A stretch of DNA of 64,000 nt from Achatina immaculata (taxonomy: Eukaryota > Mollusca > Gastropoda > Stylommatophora > Achatinidae). The translations under genes and the position numbers were made by a program. The notes below the pieces were generated by a model, which did no database searches, was not told the origin of the DNA, and saw only the letters and a program-made list of their open reading frames with translations. Below are positions 21,213-32,545 of the stretch, one piece after another (positions within the stretch are counted from its first letter, which is position 1; each line of letters begins with the position of its first letter). The DNA lies in NCBI GenBank assembly GCA_009760885.1, contig CM019719.1, positions 32,118,084-32,182,083 on the forward strand, read 5' to 3'.

Positions 21213-21811
21213 GTCACCTATCAGCTTGATACATTCAAGTACTTAGGAACAATTATAATAGCTGATGGGAAATGTCACAATGAAATAAAAAACAGACATG
21301 CTCAGGCCAAGTGAGCATTCAAGAAAATGAGAACATCTTGTGCAACAGATCCATATCAACGGAAACAAGATTCCGAGTACTTAAATGTTACATCGAGCCA
21401 ATTTTGTTATATGGATGTGAAGCATGGTCTATGAATAAGAGAGTACAACGAGAAATGGAGGCCATGGAAATATGGTTCATAAGAAGGATGTTGAGGTACC
21501 ATGGACAGTTAAGAAAACCAACAAAGAAGTCTTCAAAGAGGCCGGAGTTAAAAGGCAAATTACAGCAAAGATCAGAGGCAGACAAGTGAGATTTGTAGGA
21601 CATTTTCTGAGAAGAGGAAAATTGGAACACATTGTGGCAACTGGAAAAATTGAGGGAAAAAGAAACAGGAAGACAGAGAGAGGTTACTGGTTGGGCTGTC
21701 AGTGTGGCTAGGAAGAAAGTCACTGGCGGATCTTTAAATCAAGTCTAAAGACAGGGAATTGTGGAAAGAAATTATCCCCTACGCCACACTGCATGGCACT
21801 TGATTGATTGT
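21213..21811 (+). mobile_element. LINE 3'-end fragment (family B) inserted in minisatellite
   Basis: Encodes, with frameshifts, TFKYLGTIIIADGKC..., the CYIEPILLYGCEAW block, EMEAMEIWFIRRML and VRFVGHFLRRGKLE, as in the full-length LINE at 48168-51466. Ends HGT-stop followed by a GATTGATT tail. 5'-truncated after the RT domain. The same family appears on the minus strand at 52558-52840. Confidence 0.85.
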
Positions 21812-21843
21812 GTCCATGTCTGGGTTTTAACAAAATTTAGTCC

Positions 21844-23122
21844 TGTGGAATCCAGTAAGACCTCGCAGCTTTGTTTATGCTCATATTCTTTACTTTCAGC
21901 ATTTTTGTTTTGGCATCTTCTCTGTGTTTTAGTTATTAAGTGACTCGTGGGAAAGATAATTGTATAAATGAGTACTTTATTTTCTTGGAAGAGTGCATAT
22001 TTTTAAGGAAATCTGGACACAAGATTAATATATAAAATTGATCTATCTAAGAATACTTTGACGTGAAATTGGAAAATGAAATTGATCTGAGATTGAAATG
22101 TGAAATCCTGTGTAAGAAATCACTGATGCAGATGGGAAATATTGTGGTTACTGTGCATGCATAATGTTACGGTTATTGACACTAATGCAAGTTGATGCAG
22201 TTGTGAAATAAAATTATGCAAACTGATCACTGTGTACAGATTTTGTTTTTGTTTTGTCTCACGTTTATTATTAGTGCCCAAAAACAGAAAATGGGCAGAG
22301 AACCAAAGTGATTATGGCACAAATCAAGTCTACATATAGAGCTCCAGGGCAAGTGTTTCATGTCTTGCCATTTTGTCTGCTGACCCATCTTCATCGGTTT
22401 CCAGCAAACCTTCATGCATTTCATCAGTGGATCTTAAAGTACAAATGACTTTGATTCTAGATCTCCGGTGGTTGGTACTTTGTGGCTTGACAGTTAGAGT
22501 TGTACTATGTTTTTTTTTTTTTAATAAGGATTCCCCCAATGCAATGCTGACGCTGAGAGTAACACAGTTTCTGAGCTGTTTAAAAAAAATAAAACTTCAC
22601 TGGGTGAGACTGCGGCATCATTGACAACTAAGTTGAGAGAATGAGAACCAGCAAGAAGAAGAAAAGGCTCGTGGGTTCAAGTCTCTAATGCCTTGTTGAG
22701 CTTGTGAATGTTTTCCTTTCATATTTGATCTATTGTACCATGGCCAAACATGCTTGCTGTTGGAGTACTCACGCCTGACAATTTTCTAAGAACTCATTCA
22801 TTTAACACTGAGCCTGTAGTGGCTTCTGCAGGAATGAAAGCGAGCAAATGCTCATGAATATTGATATCACTTGGACCTGCATTAACAAATCTTGCAGTGT
22901 TAATTGTTCAGTGTAACTTTACATCTAGAGTACAGTCTGTAACTAGCCAATTAATTCTGAATCCTTTTCCCCAAGATAATGTCGGCCTGATGACTGAGTA
23001 AACTTGGTCAATAATAAATGAACATTTTTTTTTAATAATAATTTTTTTCATATTATTATTTGGTTCCAGTTCATTCCACTCCCCCCCCCCCCCAACACAC
23101 CAAAAACCAACTTGCCACATCA
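21844..23122. other. Intergenic, unclassified, with a (GAA)-tailed stretch
   Basis: AGCAAGAAGAAGAAAAGG at 22650-22667 resembles LINE (GAA)n tails. The stretch 22250-22660 may be an old element but no domain is recognisable. C-run at 23082-23093. Confidence 0.35.
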
Positions 23123-23190
23123 TGCTAATGTAAGCGTATAAAACAGGAAAAAGTAGGAGCAGCTTTATTACTTAACGATTACAAAGTTGT

Positions 23191-23216
23191 GACGTTTCGG
23201 CGTGAGCCTTAATCAT
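23191..23216 (-). repeat. Hammerhead-like hairpin in left (inverted) pLTR
   Basis: Minus strand reads TGATTAAGGCTCACGCCGAA then ACGTC: stem GGC/GCC, a 4-base loop, then GAAA. It resembles a hammerhead core, but the CTGATGA box is degraded (TGATTAA). Same sequence at 26783-26809. Confidence 0.5.
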
Positions 23217-23282
23217 ACAAAAACATACAGGACGAAGAAGTAGAGAGATGAGATAAAGTATAGATTCACATGAATACTATTT

Positions 23283-23654
23283 TTAAAAAAAATTTTTTTT
23301 TTCTAAAGAGTACTTAGCTGTAAATTGTAAGGTGTGGCTTGTCTGGCGGTGTGTGTCAGGAATGGATTTAGTAGAACGTGGAGACTTAAAGTCCTGTGAC
23401 ATGTGGTCCAGAAGTCTTTGTTCAACCACGTGGAGTGTACCGGCCGCAGGGTGAAAAAATGAGGATAAACCTTTGGGAATTATTTTGTGGCGGAGACAGT
23501 AGTTCAGAAAGTGGAGGTGGGAGGCGAATCTCGTCTTCTTGTAGATTGTGAAAGCTAGTTCTGTGGCTGTGCTAGATATATGTGGCGGAAGAAGGCGGAA
23601 AGAAAAGCGAATAAAAGATTTGAGGGATTTAAGATATTCCTTAGCGGATGGCAT
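23283..23654 (-). CDS. Inverted pLTR frame, N-terminal segment of Penelope-like ORF
   Basis: A 123-residue minus-strand frame (MPSAKEYLKSLKSFIRFSFR...CLRHKIIPKGLSSFF) inside the inverted terminal copy. Penelope-like elements often carry the ORF start within the pLTR, and this frame looks like that N-terminal portion. Its C-terminal third is the pLTR sequence also present at 26630-26710 in the other orientation. Not a host gene. Confidence 0.6.
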   Translation of the reverse strand: MPSAKEYLKSLKSFIRFSFRLLPPHISSTATELAFTIYKKTRFASHLHFLNYCLRHKIIPKGLSSFFHPAAGTLHVVEQRLLDHMSQDFKSPRSTKSIPDTHRQTSHTLQFTAKYSLEKKNFF

Positions 23655-23891
23655 GGTGAAGTGTTAAGACGGGAAGAAAGAAGACTACTGATGATGACAA
23701 AGGATTAGTAAGTTACAACTCGGATGCTTTGGATATGGTGAGGAGATGTGACTAAAGTGCTGAGAGAGGTGTTTTGGAAGATCGAATGAGAGTATAGACG
23801 TACAAAAACGTTTGTCGCAGTAAAAATAATTCAGTAACACAATAATTAGTGTATAAGTATATAACTATACACGAAGCACTGCAGTAAAGCT

Positions 23892-26396
23892 GTGATACTA
23901 GAATACAAACACATTATACACGTCACAAATCGCAAGCTTTACCAGTTCTATGTCTCTGGCAAAGAACACAAACTTAACCGACTACTACCACAGCCGGTCT
24001 CTTCTACTTCTAGAGGTGAACCACCTTCCAATCAGCCCCCCTCTTCTGCTACACCTGACCAACAGACTTCTATCTCACTTGACCATCAGACTCCTTTAAC
24101 ACCTCCTGACCAACCTTCCCAGATTACACAGCATATTCAAGTACTCGCACCCCCATCTTCAGATGATACCCCATCCCCTTCTCATCCCCCTCCAGCCTCT
24201 AATGTAGTCTGTATTCCCCCCGACTTGCCCCTTTCTGGTGATGAAAAACTAGTTCTCGCCAAAGGTCTTAAATTTATTCCCATCCGCCCTCGTTGTGATC
24301 GCTATTTTTTACTCCGCGATGTTAAACAGTTCCACCGCCGACTGCGGCTTAAATATCACTTTGCCAACAAAGAGTCTAACCAACCCACACAAGACCCCGA
24401 TAACCCATTTGCACGTTACGACCACCATAAATATAGCTGGACACCTTCCCCCGGGGCTTCCCAAGCTTTAGATCTTTATATTGATACGACGTGGCGTGAG
24501 ATCCTTAACCTCAAACCACCAAAAATTCGACATTTTAACCTAAATAAGGGAGAGTCCAAGGCATTGTCCAGCCTGAGGGGTCGAAGCGATATCGTGATTA
24601 AACCAGCAGATAAAACCAGCAATCTCGTAGTTTGGAAAAAAGATTTATATATCGCGGAAGAAATCTCCCACCTCAGCAACACAAAATTCTATGCCCCAGC
24701 GAATAACGATGCTACTCGTTCAAATAATGACATAGTGGAACCAACCATTAAAGTCCTGATTACAGAAGGTGGCCTCCCACCCCAAGCTGTTTCTCTTCAC
24801 ATTAAGGACAGTTGTTTAGGCACACCTACCTAAATCTTCTTCCTAAAATCCACAAACCAGGTAACCCTGGACGCCCCATTGTATCAGCGTGTTCATGCCC
24901 CACTGAGCACATTTCTGACTTTTTAGATAGCATCTTCCAGCCTTTAGTACACAAACTACCCTCCTTTTTGAAAGATACCAATCACGCATTAACAACTTTT
25001 GATACGATCACACTCTCTCAACACCACACCTATCACATCTTTCGCCTTGATGTGTTCCCTATACACTTCTATCCCCCATGAGGATGGACTTTTAGCACTC
25101 AGCTATTTTCTCGACAAAGACCCTCACCCCACTACTAGCACTGACACCATAATCAGACTTACAGAGCTAGTACTAAACCTAAATTCTTTCGAATTCAACG
25201 GCGAATACTTCGAGCAAATCAGTGGTGTTGCCATGGGAACGAAAATGGGTCCCAGTTATGCTTGTCTATTTATAGGCTTTCTGGAAGTCAAATTATGGGA
25301 AACCTACACTGGCAGACTTCCATAATTCTATAAAAGGTACATCGATGATGGCATCGGAATCACAAATATGCCACAGGAAGACCTTAAAAAAATTATTGAA
25401 TTCGCCAATACACTCAATAACAACATAAAATTCACTTATGAAATTTCTGACAAGTCTGTTAACTTTTTAGACATTAAAGTCTCTATTGGCACAAACAGGC
25501 TTGTCACCTCTGTAATTTACAAGCCCACCGACAGCTACACCTATTTGCTTTACACCTCCTCCCATCCTGAAGCCTGTAAGAACTCCATCCCATATTCCCA
25601 ACTCCTCCGTCTTCGCCGCATTGGTCAGGATAATTTGGACTTTATAGATCAGTCCAACAAGTTATTAGAATTTTTCCGTAATCGCCACTACCCAGAAAAA
25701 GTCCTTCGTGAAGCCTTCAACCGTATCCAACCAGTGAGCCGCAAAGAAGTATTCAGGGAAAAGCCTGTTACTCCATCTGACAGAGTTAAGTTAGTACTGC
25801 CTTTCCACCCGCACGGTCAGATGGTTAAGAAAATTCTTTATCGTCATCTGCCGATAATCCAACTCGACTCCGACACTCGCGACATTTTCTCTGAAGCACC
25901 CCTATTGGCATACAAACGTGAGCCAAACCTTAAGGACATCCTCGTCCACAGCCACCTGAAGCAGAGCCTTGCATATGTTGGCACCAGAAAATGTAACCGC
26001 CTCCACTGCGTTACCTGCCCGGTAGTCTGGGAAACGAAAACAATCACCTTTCTCAAAACTATCCTCACCCTTCATGAGAGATTCACATGCGAGTCCCGTA
26101 ATGTGATATATGTCATCGTTTGCAAAAGATGCAGGATAACATATATTGGTGAAACTGGCCTCAGATTAGGGGACCGCATGCAAAAACATCTGTACGACAT
26201 CACCCAGCATGCTTCTAAACCAGTCCCAAATCATTTCAATGGCCCTAACCACAGAGGCAAATCTGACTTTCTGGTAACAGCCATCAAACAATGTCACGCA
26301 GATGACACAAGCCGCCTGGCACTTGAGAACCGCTGCATTCAAAATTATGGGACGCTGGAACCACATGGGTTAAACTCACTGTTTAGTATCACGTAA
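23892..26396 (+). pseudogene. Penelope-like RT/GIY-YIG polyprotein, lightly broken
   Basis: The frame runs 23892-about 24815, shifts at about 24812-24833 (YLNLLPKIHKPGNPGRPIVS continues in another frame), shifts back at about 25060, has an in-frame TAA at 25323-25325, and continues to the stop before 26397. RT blocks: SDIVIKPADKTSNLVVW, LPKIHKPGNPGRPIVS, GVAMGTKMGPSYACLF and catalytic RYIDD (about 25335-25350). C-terminal endonuclease: VIYVIVCKRC-ITYIGETGLRLGDR is the GIY-YIG module (about 26100-26190), ending in the typical GLN-x-LF. Few lesions, so comparatively young. From family knowledge it would use target-primed reverse transcription with a GIY-YIG nick. Confidence 0.92.
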
Positions 26397-26782
26397 CATT
26401 CTCTTCAATCATTACAGTACCTCTCCATAAAGTCCACCCCTTCTTACTTTTCAAACTTCCTCACAGCATCACTCTGCAACCCTTCTTCCTCAATCATCTG
26501 TTTCAACTTCTCCTAGCTAGGTCAATATTGCATCACACACACTCTCTCCCTTCCCTGGTTCCCCATCCACCACCCCCAGTTACAACCCACCGACCACATG
26601 TCACAGGCCTCTAAAGTCTCCACGTTCTACTAAATCCATTCCTGACACACACCGCCGGACAAGCCACACCTTACAATTTACAGCTAAGTACTCTTTAGAA
26701 AACAAAAAAAATTTTTTAAATAGTATTCATGTGAATCTATACTTTATCTCCTCTCTCTACTTCTTCGTCCTGTATGTTTCTG

Positions 26783-26809
26783 TATGATTAAGGCTCACGC
26801 CGAAACGTC
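26783..26809 (+). repeat. Hammerhead-like hairpin in right pLTR
   Basis: TGATTAAGGCTCACGCCGAA followed by ACGTC, identical to the copy in the inverted left terminus. Hammerhead ribozymes are known in Penelope-like pLTRs; here one core box deviates, so self-cleavage is doubtful. Confidence 0.5.
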
Positions 26810-26943
26810 ACAATTTTGTAATCGTTAAGTAATAAAGCTGCTCCTACTTTTTCCTGTTTTATACATTCTAGTATCACAGCTTTACTGCAGTGCTTCGTGT
26901 ATAGTTATATACTTATACACTAATTATTGTGCTAATGTAAGCG

Positions 26944-27533
26944 TTGCATTATCGCCATTACAGTCTCACGTATGCATTTACATACATGCTGATCTCAGTT
27001 CCGAAACCTACAGAACAGTCACAAAACCAAGTAACTAGTTTTCAAAGTTCACAAATGATTCACGTGAATGATAACAAAGCGAGATAGGAACTACCGGGGA
27101 AAAAAAAATGATTGGAGACCTTCATTATCGCGTGGTTGTGCATATCTGTGTAACACGGCGGGACAACGGAATATATCAGAACCAGCGGTTCTCAAGCTGC
27201 TATCATGTGCACCAAATATTCTGAAGCTAATTCTCACGACCGCTGACAGTTAATGTATGGCAGGAGTGGCAATGAAAGAATAAGAAAATGCAGTAGAAAT
27301 GAAATGTGTCCTATTGCATTTACATGCCGTAGGCAGATCCCATAAGAGGTGCAGGGGGGAGGGATCCAGCTGGTACAATGGCCAGGGGATTTACCCTGTT
27401 TTAAGCTTTGGCACGGAGTAGGTGAACTGGGAGGGGGAGGGTGGAGAGAAATAAGTTTCGCACGATAATACAAAATTTCTCTCTGAGGCCCTTGTCTTTG
27501 AGGTGAGAAGCGTTGTCCAAATTTCTAATCCGC
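26944..27533. other. Intergenic, nothing recognised
   Basis: No conserved frame. A minus-strand open stretch at 27391-27852 is interrupted by the LINE tail at 27545-27709 and shows no family resemblance. Confidence 0.5.
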
Positions 27534-27544
27534 AGCATTCCGGA

Positions 27545-27709
27545 AGAAAAAAAGAGGAAGACCGAAACGAAGATGGCTGCAAGACATCGTTGATGATCTG
27601 GAAATGGATGCAGCAGCAGCAGGCCATCTTGCTCACAACCGAGAGGCCTACAGGAGTGCTGTTTGGGAGGCAAAGTTCCGCAAGGGACATGCAAAGGAAT
27701 GAATGAATG
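27545..27709 (+). mobile_element. Very short LINE 3' end (family A) with target duplication
   Basis: A 165-bp insertion bounded by AGCATTCCGGA (27534-27544 and 27710-27720). It encodes only RGRPKRRWLQDIVDDLEMDA and the terminal EAYRSAVWEAKFRKGHAKE, then a GAATGAATGAATGA tail. Same family as 28599-29503 and 42150-42845 (-). Confidence 0.9.
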
Positions 27710-27949
27710 AGCATTCCGGATATAGAAGCTAGCGCTTGCTTTTGTTGTAGGTACTTCTCCCGAGAAATTTCTGGCCCATTCATTTGTTTAACACTTTTAC
27801 TCCATAACAACACTGGGAGGGTTGGTAGATTTTGCACGCCTACGTGAAGCAATGCTTACAGCAATATTTCGCCAAAGTCTAAGTAAAATAGTAAAGATAA
27901 GAGAACTAAAAATAATAGGCCTACAGTTTAAACCCAACCCATAGCTTAG

Positions 27950-28325
27950 TCAACAAGGAAGTACAGCACCAGCCCGGAGGCCGGAGAAATGAGGTTACAT
28001 AGAAGAATGCTAAAGATAGCACGGACAGCGAAGTGATCAAACAAAGTGATCACGAAAGAGTCAGAAGAGGAAAGGCGTAATAACACAACTCTGGAAGAGA
28101 CCATCCAGATTCAGAAGACACGTCATGAGACCAGGTGGATTTTAATATTTGATGGCAACAGGGATGATATAAGGCAAAAGAGGCCAAGGCAGACAAAGAG
28201 AGAAAATCTTAGATTGATTGACGAAGCTTCATGGCGATAGAACTTCATAATTAGAGCCCGGAACAGAGAATTGTGGAAGAAACGTGACCGCCAGCGCCTG
28301 TCGGCATGGCACTAGATAAGATAAA
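27950..28325 (+). mobile_element. LINE 3'-end fragment (related to family B), degraded
   Basis: Remnants of the conserved C-terminal block: RRMLKIARTAK, GRQR-like basic stretch, then REL-WKKRDRQRLSAWH with a stop and an AGATAAGATAAAG tail. The layout matches the NAS-RHGT end of the 48-kb LINE. Many lesions. Confidence 0.55.
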
Positions 28326-28339
28326 GTTTAAAATAATAT

Positions 28340-28598
28340 AACCTTCTTTCTTTCTACAGGCATTTCTCAGCAAGGAAAGACAAGTGTAAAACAGAACAAG
28401 CGGACACATAACATTTCAAAATTCATACTCCATCTTCACTTCATTCAGAACAACCATATATATGCTCCACCCCACGCCGCAGCATCCATCCAAGATTATA
28501 TTTGCTAATAGTTCTTGTCAAGTGCTGGTTCTTTACGATGTGTTTTCTGCCACATAGTTCTTTTTTCTGCCAGGACCTTTAATGTGTCCTACCTCCAG
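28340..28598 (-). mobile_element. I-clade (Nimbus-like) LINE 3' fragment, part 1
   Basis: Minus-strand similarity to 40240-40430 (blocks such as GCAGCATCCAT and TTTGCTAATAGTTC on the plus strand). It resumes at 29504 after an insertion of another LINE, so 28340-28598 and 29504-29840 were once contiguous. Confidence 0.7.
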
Positions 28599-29503
28599 CC
28601 TTATTATTGTCGCCTTACTTATTTAACTTGTATACTGAAAATATAATGAGGATTGTTAGAGAAGATGTAGACAAAGAATATTACGATGCCATAACAATTG
28701 GAGGTTATGAAATACCAGAGATCAGATATGCTGATGACACAGTATTACTGTCCACAACACAAAAAGGAATGGAAAAACTAATTATGTCAGTCCGTAAGAA
28801 CAGCGAAGAGCAAAACATCTATCTTAATGCGAAGAAAACTAAGTTGATGACAACTGACAAAACAAACAAGGCAACTGAAATATGTATCAATGAGGACAAA
28901 CTGGATGAAGTGGAGAGTTTCGAATATCTTGGATCACTACTAACTAATAATGGAGATACAATGAGGGAAATTAAAAGGAGGACATCTATCGCTCTTCAGA
29001 AAGTAAAACAACTAAAGAATCTGGAAAGGAACAGACAGAACTACAAAAATAAGATTTTTAAGGGCATGCATCTTTCCCAACGCAACATATGTATGTGAGA
29101 CCTGTACACTTAACAAAACAGCTGAGAAACAAATAAATGCCTTTGAATGTAAATGCTACAGAAGAGTTCTTCAAATATATCATGGACACAAAAAAGAACA
29201 AATATATCCATACTACAAGAACTTAATATTGAAGAAGGCTGGCTAGTAAAGAGGATTTAAATAGAGAAAACTTAAATATTTTGGACACATTAAACGTCAT
29301 GATAATCGAGAGAAGACCGTCTTGGAAGGGTACATAATGGGAAAAAGAAAGAGAGGAAGACCAAAGTGAAGATGGTTGCAAGACATCGTTGATGATCTGC
29401 GAATGGATGCATCATCAGCAGACCATCTTGCTTATAACAGAGAGGCCTACAGGAGTGCTGTTAGGGAGGCAAAGTTCCGCAAGGGACATACAAATGAGTG
29501 AAT
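28599..29503 (+). mobile_element. LINE (family A) fragment inserted in another LINE
   Basis: Starts within the RT domain at SPYLFNLYTENIMR and includes the catalytic motif RYADDTVLL (about 28725-28750). Then come NAKKTKLM, FEYLGSLLTNNGDTMREIKR and, after frameshifts near 29030 and 29095, the C-terminal RWLQDIVDDLRMDASSADH and the AKFRKGHTNE end with a GAGTGAATGA tail. The flanking host sequence reads CCTCCAG / CTTCCAG, a probable short duplication. Confidence 0.85.
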
Positions 29504-29840
29504 GACTTCCAGCAATCTCTTCACAGATTCTTCCATTCCCGCTCTTCATCTCCCCGCAGTCTGTCCAATACAGCCTTAGCAATGTCCCCCTTGTCCAGTG
29601 TCAATCTGCCTTTTTTTTTTTTTGCCTGTCCAGCAAGTCTACCATATCACTGTCATGTACCCCCGCATGTAAAGCCACGTTAGGCTCGTCACAGTTGACT
29701 GCCCAGAAAGTACCCATTTTTTTCGAAACAATTTCTTCTCAGTCTTACGAAGCATACTCTGTGAATCCATCACAATGACACCATTAACCACATCATGAGC
29801 AACTAGCCATTCCACTGTCTCGAAATTCGATAGAATACAT
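29504..29840 (-). mobile_element. I-clade (Nimbus-like) LINE 3' fragment, part 2
   Basis: Continues 28340-28598. On the plus strand it shares ACCACATCATGAGCAACTA and GCATACTCTGTGAATCCAT with the RNase H part of the copy at 40240-41110. Confidence 0.75.
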
Positions 29841-30129
29841 AAAACTTATTTTTGGATATCACATGACTTTAGAATTCACACTTTTAACTAAGCCTTTATG
29901 TTGAAGAATGTACAACACTGAAAATTATGAGGAGACGGAAAAAAAATTATTTTACGAAAAATATTTGACAAAGAGAAACTTTACAGTTCGGTGAAGCTTG
30001 CACAACTGTCTAAACTCAGCTGGGGCATGTCAATGAACTGCGCAGAATTGTGCTTGTCTTTGTTAAATAGCAATACCGCCCCATTATTGTTCAAAGATAA
30101 GTTTTTAGTCATCACAAAAACTTCAGACT

Positions 30130-30263
30130 GTGAAAGAAATTATAAATGATCAGCAACGGTGGGATTTTATAAGAGAAACGACGAATGCCTTAAAACTGGT
30201 TCTAGTAATAAAGGTCGATAGAGATTTATGTGGTTTAGTCTCACAAAATGGAGATAGAGAGAC

Positions 30264-30316
<53 letters not shown>

Positions 30317-30521
30317 GGGAGGTAGGTGAGGAAAGTGGGCAGAAACGAGAGTAGCATAAAGTATAAATGAGGAAAATACGTCCAATATTTCGGCAAATAC
30401 ATTTCGTGTCAAACTTTCTTACTCAAGAGCTAAATTTTCATTTTCATTTATTTATCATGTGTTTATCTGGTAGGCTATTTTCGTATGCTGTCCTTCACAA
30501 AGGCATTTTGTCGAAATATTT
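30130..30521. repeat. Penelope-like terminal relic with inverted hairpin pair and GA microsatellite
   Basis: The stretch 30140-30250 matches 56660-56740 (ACTGGTT, GGT(C/T)GATAGAG, TTTTA...TCACA blocks). Hairpin motifs are inverted: minus-strand TTTGCCGAAATATTGG at 30381-30400 and plus-strand CACAAAGGCATTTTGTCGAA at 30495-30514. A (GAAA)n/(GA)n run lies at 30262-30313. Confidence 0.5.
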
Positions 30522-31025
30522 ATACTTGCTCGCGTTACATTCATTTGGTTTCTTTTCCTGTCATATTAGGACTGGCTACAAGTAGCAAAGTAAGAAAATA
30601 AAACTCAGCACGGATAACATTGTTGTGGCAAACATCCGACGTCATACAACATACCTATCTTACAGCATGATCAAGGAAATAGTTTAACATTAGAACCAGG
30701 AACCAAGTGGGAGTTTTATCAAATAAATTTAAAACTCTTTGTTTGCCAACCCCTTTTTACGTCTGTCTACTTAAACACGTTAGAAAATTCCCGTAATATA
30801 CACGAACACCGAAGTAAATATACTCAATGGTTTATATGCCATTATGTTTTCGTCTTTCAAGTCTTAGTTTTGAAACACCCCATGTATTTTTACTGGCTTT
30901 TAGAATGTCTCTGACTATTCCTTCGTCTTTGTAAATGGCGTGTCATTTTCTCAGTTATTTATGTGTGCTGGTATCAGGGGTACAGGTAATGAAATCCGCA
31001 TATGGAAAACGAAAGGGAGTGTGTG

Positions 31026-31060
<35 letters not shown>

Positions 31061-31177
31061 AAAGAAACCTAGTATGGAAGGTGTGTCTCGTAACACAAGA
31101 CGCTTTTCAATGCTGGAATATGTGCAAATACAGAATATGTATATATAATCTGGCTGCCAAATCGGACAACATCCTGG

Positions 31178-31234
<57 letters not shown>

Positions 31235-31644
31235 TACTAGCAAGTTTTAATCTAAAGTGTCACAGGAAGCATCATTAAGTGCCTTGTGTTCATATGGTCT
31301 TGGGGTAGGATCATTTTCCGCCAAAAAAATGTATAGCCTAGAGCTATCATGACACGTGAGTGTGTCATTAAGATCCTGAAACAAGCTCGGGCGTATCCTT
31401 GTACTGTTCTAAGAGGACAGTGTTGAATTCACTCCGCTGAATTCGCTGCGTGGATTACGCGTTGCGGATTTGAGAAGTATTAATTGTGCAGATTAAAACC
31501 ACCACTTCTATAATAAGTTATTGTTTTGGTGCTGTATGAACAATTTGAAATGTGTATTCGACTGCTCTGTTTTTTTTTATTCAACTTCTTCTCAACTATT
31601 GTAAATCGGTTGCCAACCATTCTTCTTTTAACATTTTACATCCC
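30522..31644. other. Intergenic with GT and TA microsatellites
   Basis: (GT)n at about 31025-31052 and (TA)25 at 31182-31231. No gene seen; frames crossing the runs are artefacts. Confidence 0.7.
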
Positions 31645-31780
31645 TCCCGTGGTGTTAAATGTCACATATGGCTCGCATGGCAGTTCGTCAAGTTTTTCTG
31701 CTTTCTGCGAGCTTTTCAACCACAGCAAGGGATTTTAAGCCTATTAATTTGGCCCCTCTTTAGAGTTTCACGTGGTCTTA
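31645..31780 (-). mobile_element. LINE 3'-end fragment (family C)
   Basis: Minus-strand copy of the terminal part of the element at 31906-32545 (shared GGCTCGCATGGCAGTTCG-like and GAGTTTCACGTGGTCT blocks), with internal deletions. Confidence 0.7.
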
Positions 31781-31905
31781 ATGCCAACCATTAGTGTATG
31801 CTTATATGATTTAAAAGCATTCACTTCACTATCTTACACTCATTTAACAAACTGAGAACAGCTGTTATGCTGGACTGAAGGAAAATCCCATTCTTATCTT
31901 ATATC

Positions 31906-32545
31906 CTTCCCGTGCCGTTAGACGTCACATAGGGCTCGCAAAGTAGTTCGCCAATTTTTCCTGTCTTCGGCGAGTCTTTCAACCTCAACAAAGGATTTTA
32001 TGCCTGTTAACTTGGCCTCTCTTAATAATGTTCTCTTCAGAGTTTCACGTGGTCTGCCCCTTTTTCTTCGGCCTGTTGTGTTCCACTTGATAGCTTGTTT
32101 TGGGATTCTCTGCTCATTTCTTCTCATCAAGTGGCCAACATATGTCCATCTCCTTTTCCTGATCACCCGTGAGACTGGTTGTTGTTCAGTCATCTGTCTT
32201 ATCTCTGCATTGTTCTTGAATTCATTCCACTTGATGCTGAGTATTTTCCTTAGGCATTTGTTTTCAAAAGAGTCTAATTTCTTTTCTATTTCTTTAGTTG
32301 TTTTCCAGCTTTCACATGCATAAATGAGGGTGGATATTACATTTGAATTGAATAGTCTTAACTTGGTTTTTGTGCTTATAACTTTTGAATTCCATATGTT
32401 CTCAAGATTCATGAAGATTGATGCTGCTTTTGCAATTCTGATCCTAACTTCCTTTCTAGTGTCACCATCCTGGTCTATGTAGCTGCCAAGGTATGCAAAT
32501 TGATTGACTTCTTCAATATCAAATCCCATTACCTGACTTTTAAAA
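31906..32545 (-). mobile_element. LINE 3' part (family C), open frame of about 203 residues
   Basis: An uninterrupted minus-strand frame (32529-31918). It begins after the RT catalytic site (EEVNQFAYLGSYIDQDGD), then IYACESWKTTKEIEKKLDSF, NKCLRKILSIKWN, RRWTYVGHLMRRNEQRIPKQ, RGRPRETLKRTL and the end RKNWRTTLRALCDV. This post-RT region is typical of APE-type LINEs. 5'-truncated. The intact frame suggests modest age. Related fragments at 31645-31780, 45141-45620 and 56185-56315. Confidence 0.85.

Larger units (their letters stand above)
23137..26929 (+). mobile_element. Penelope-like retroelement (RT + GIY-YIG) with 14-bp target duplication
   Basis: Flanked by TGCTAATGTAAGCG at 23123-23136 and 26930-26943. 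Left third (23137-23887): an inverted terminal (pLTR) copy. Middle: RT-GIY-YIG coding region. Right: direct-orientation terminal region (about 26630-26929) complementary to much of the left part. The order of blocks in the left copy is permuted relative to the right: CTAGTATCACAGCTTTACTG is outermost on the right but innermost on the left. This matches the tandem/inverted pLTR arrangements known for Penelope elements. Two frameshifts and one stop break the coding region. Confidence 0.9.

Noticed and set aside
30940..31278. Frames containing CVCVCV and YIYIYI runs
   Set aside because: They run through (GT)n and (TA)n microsatellites.
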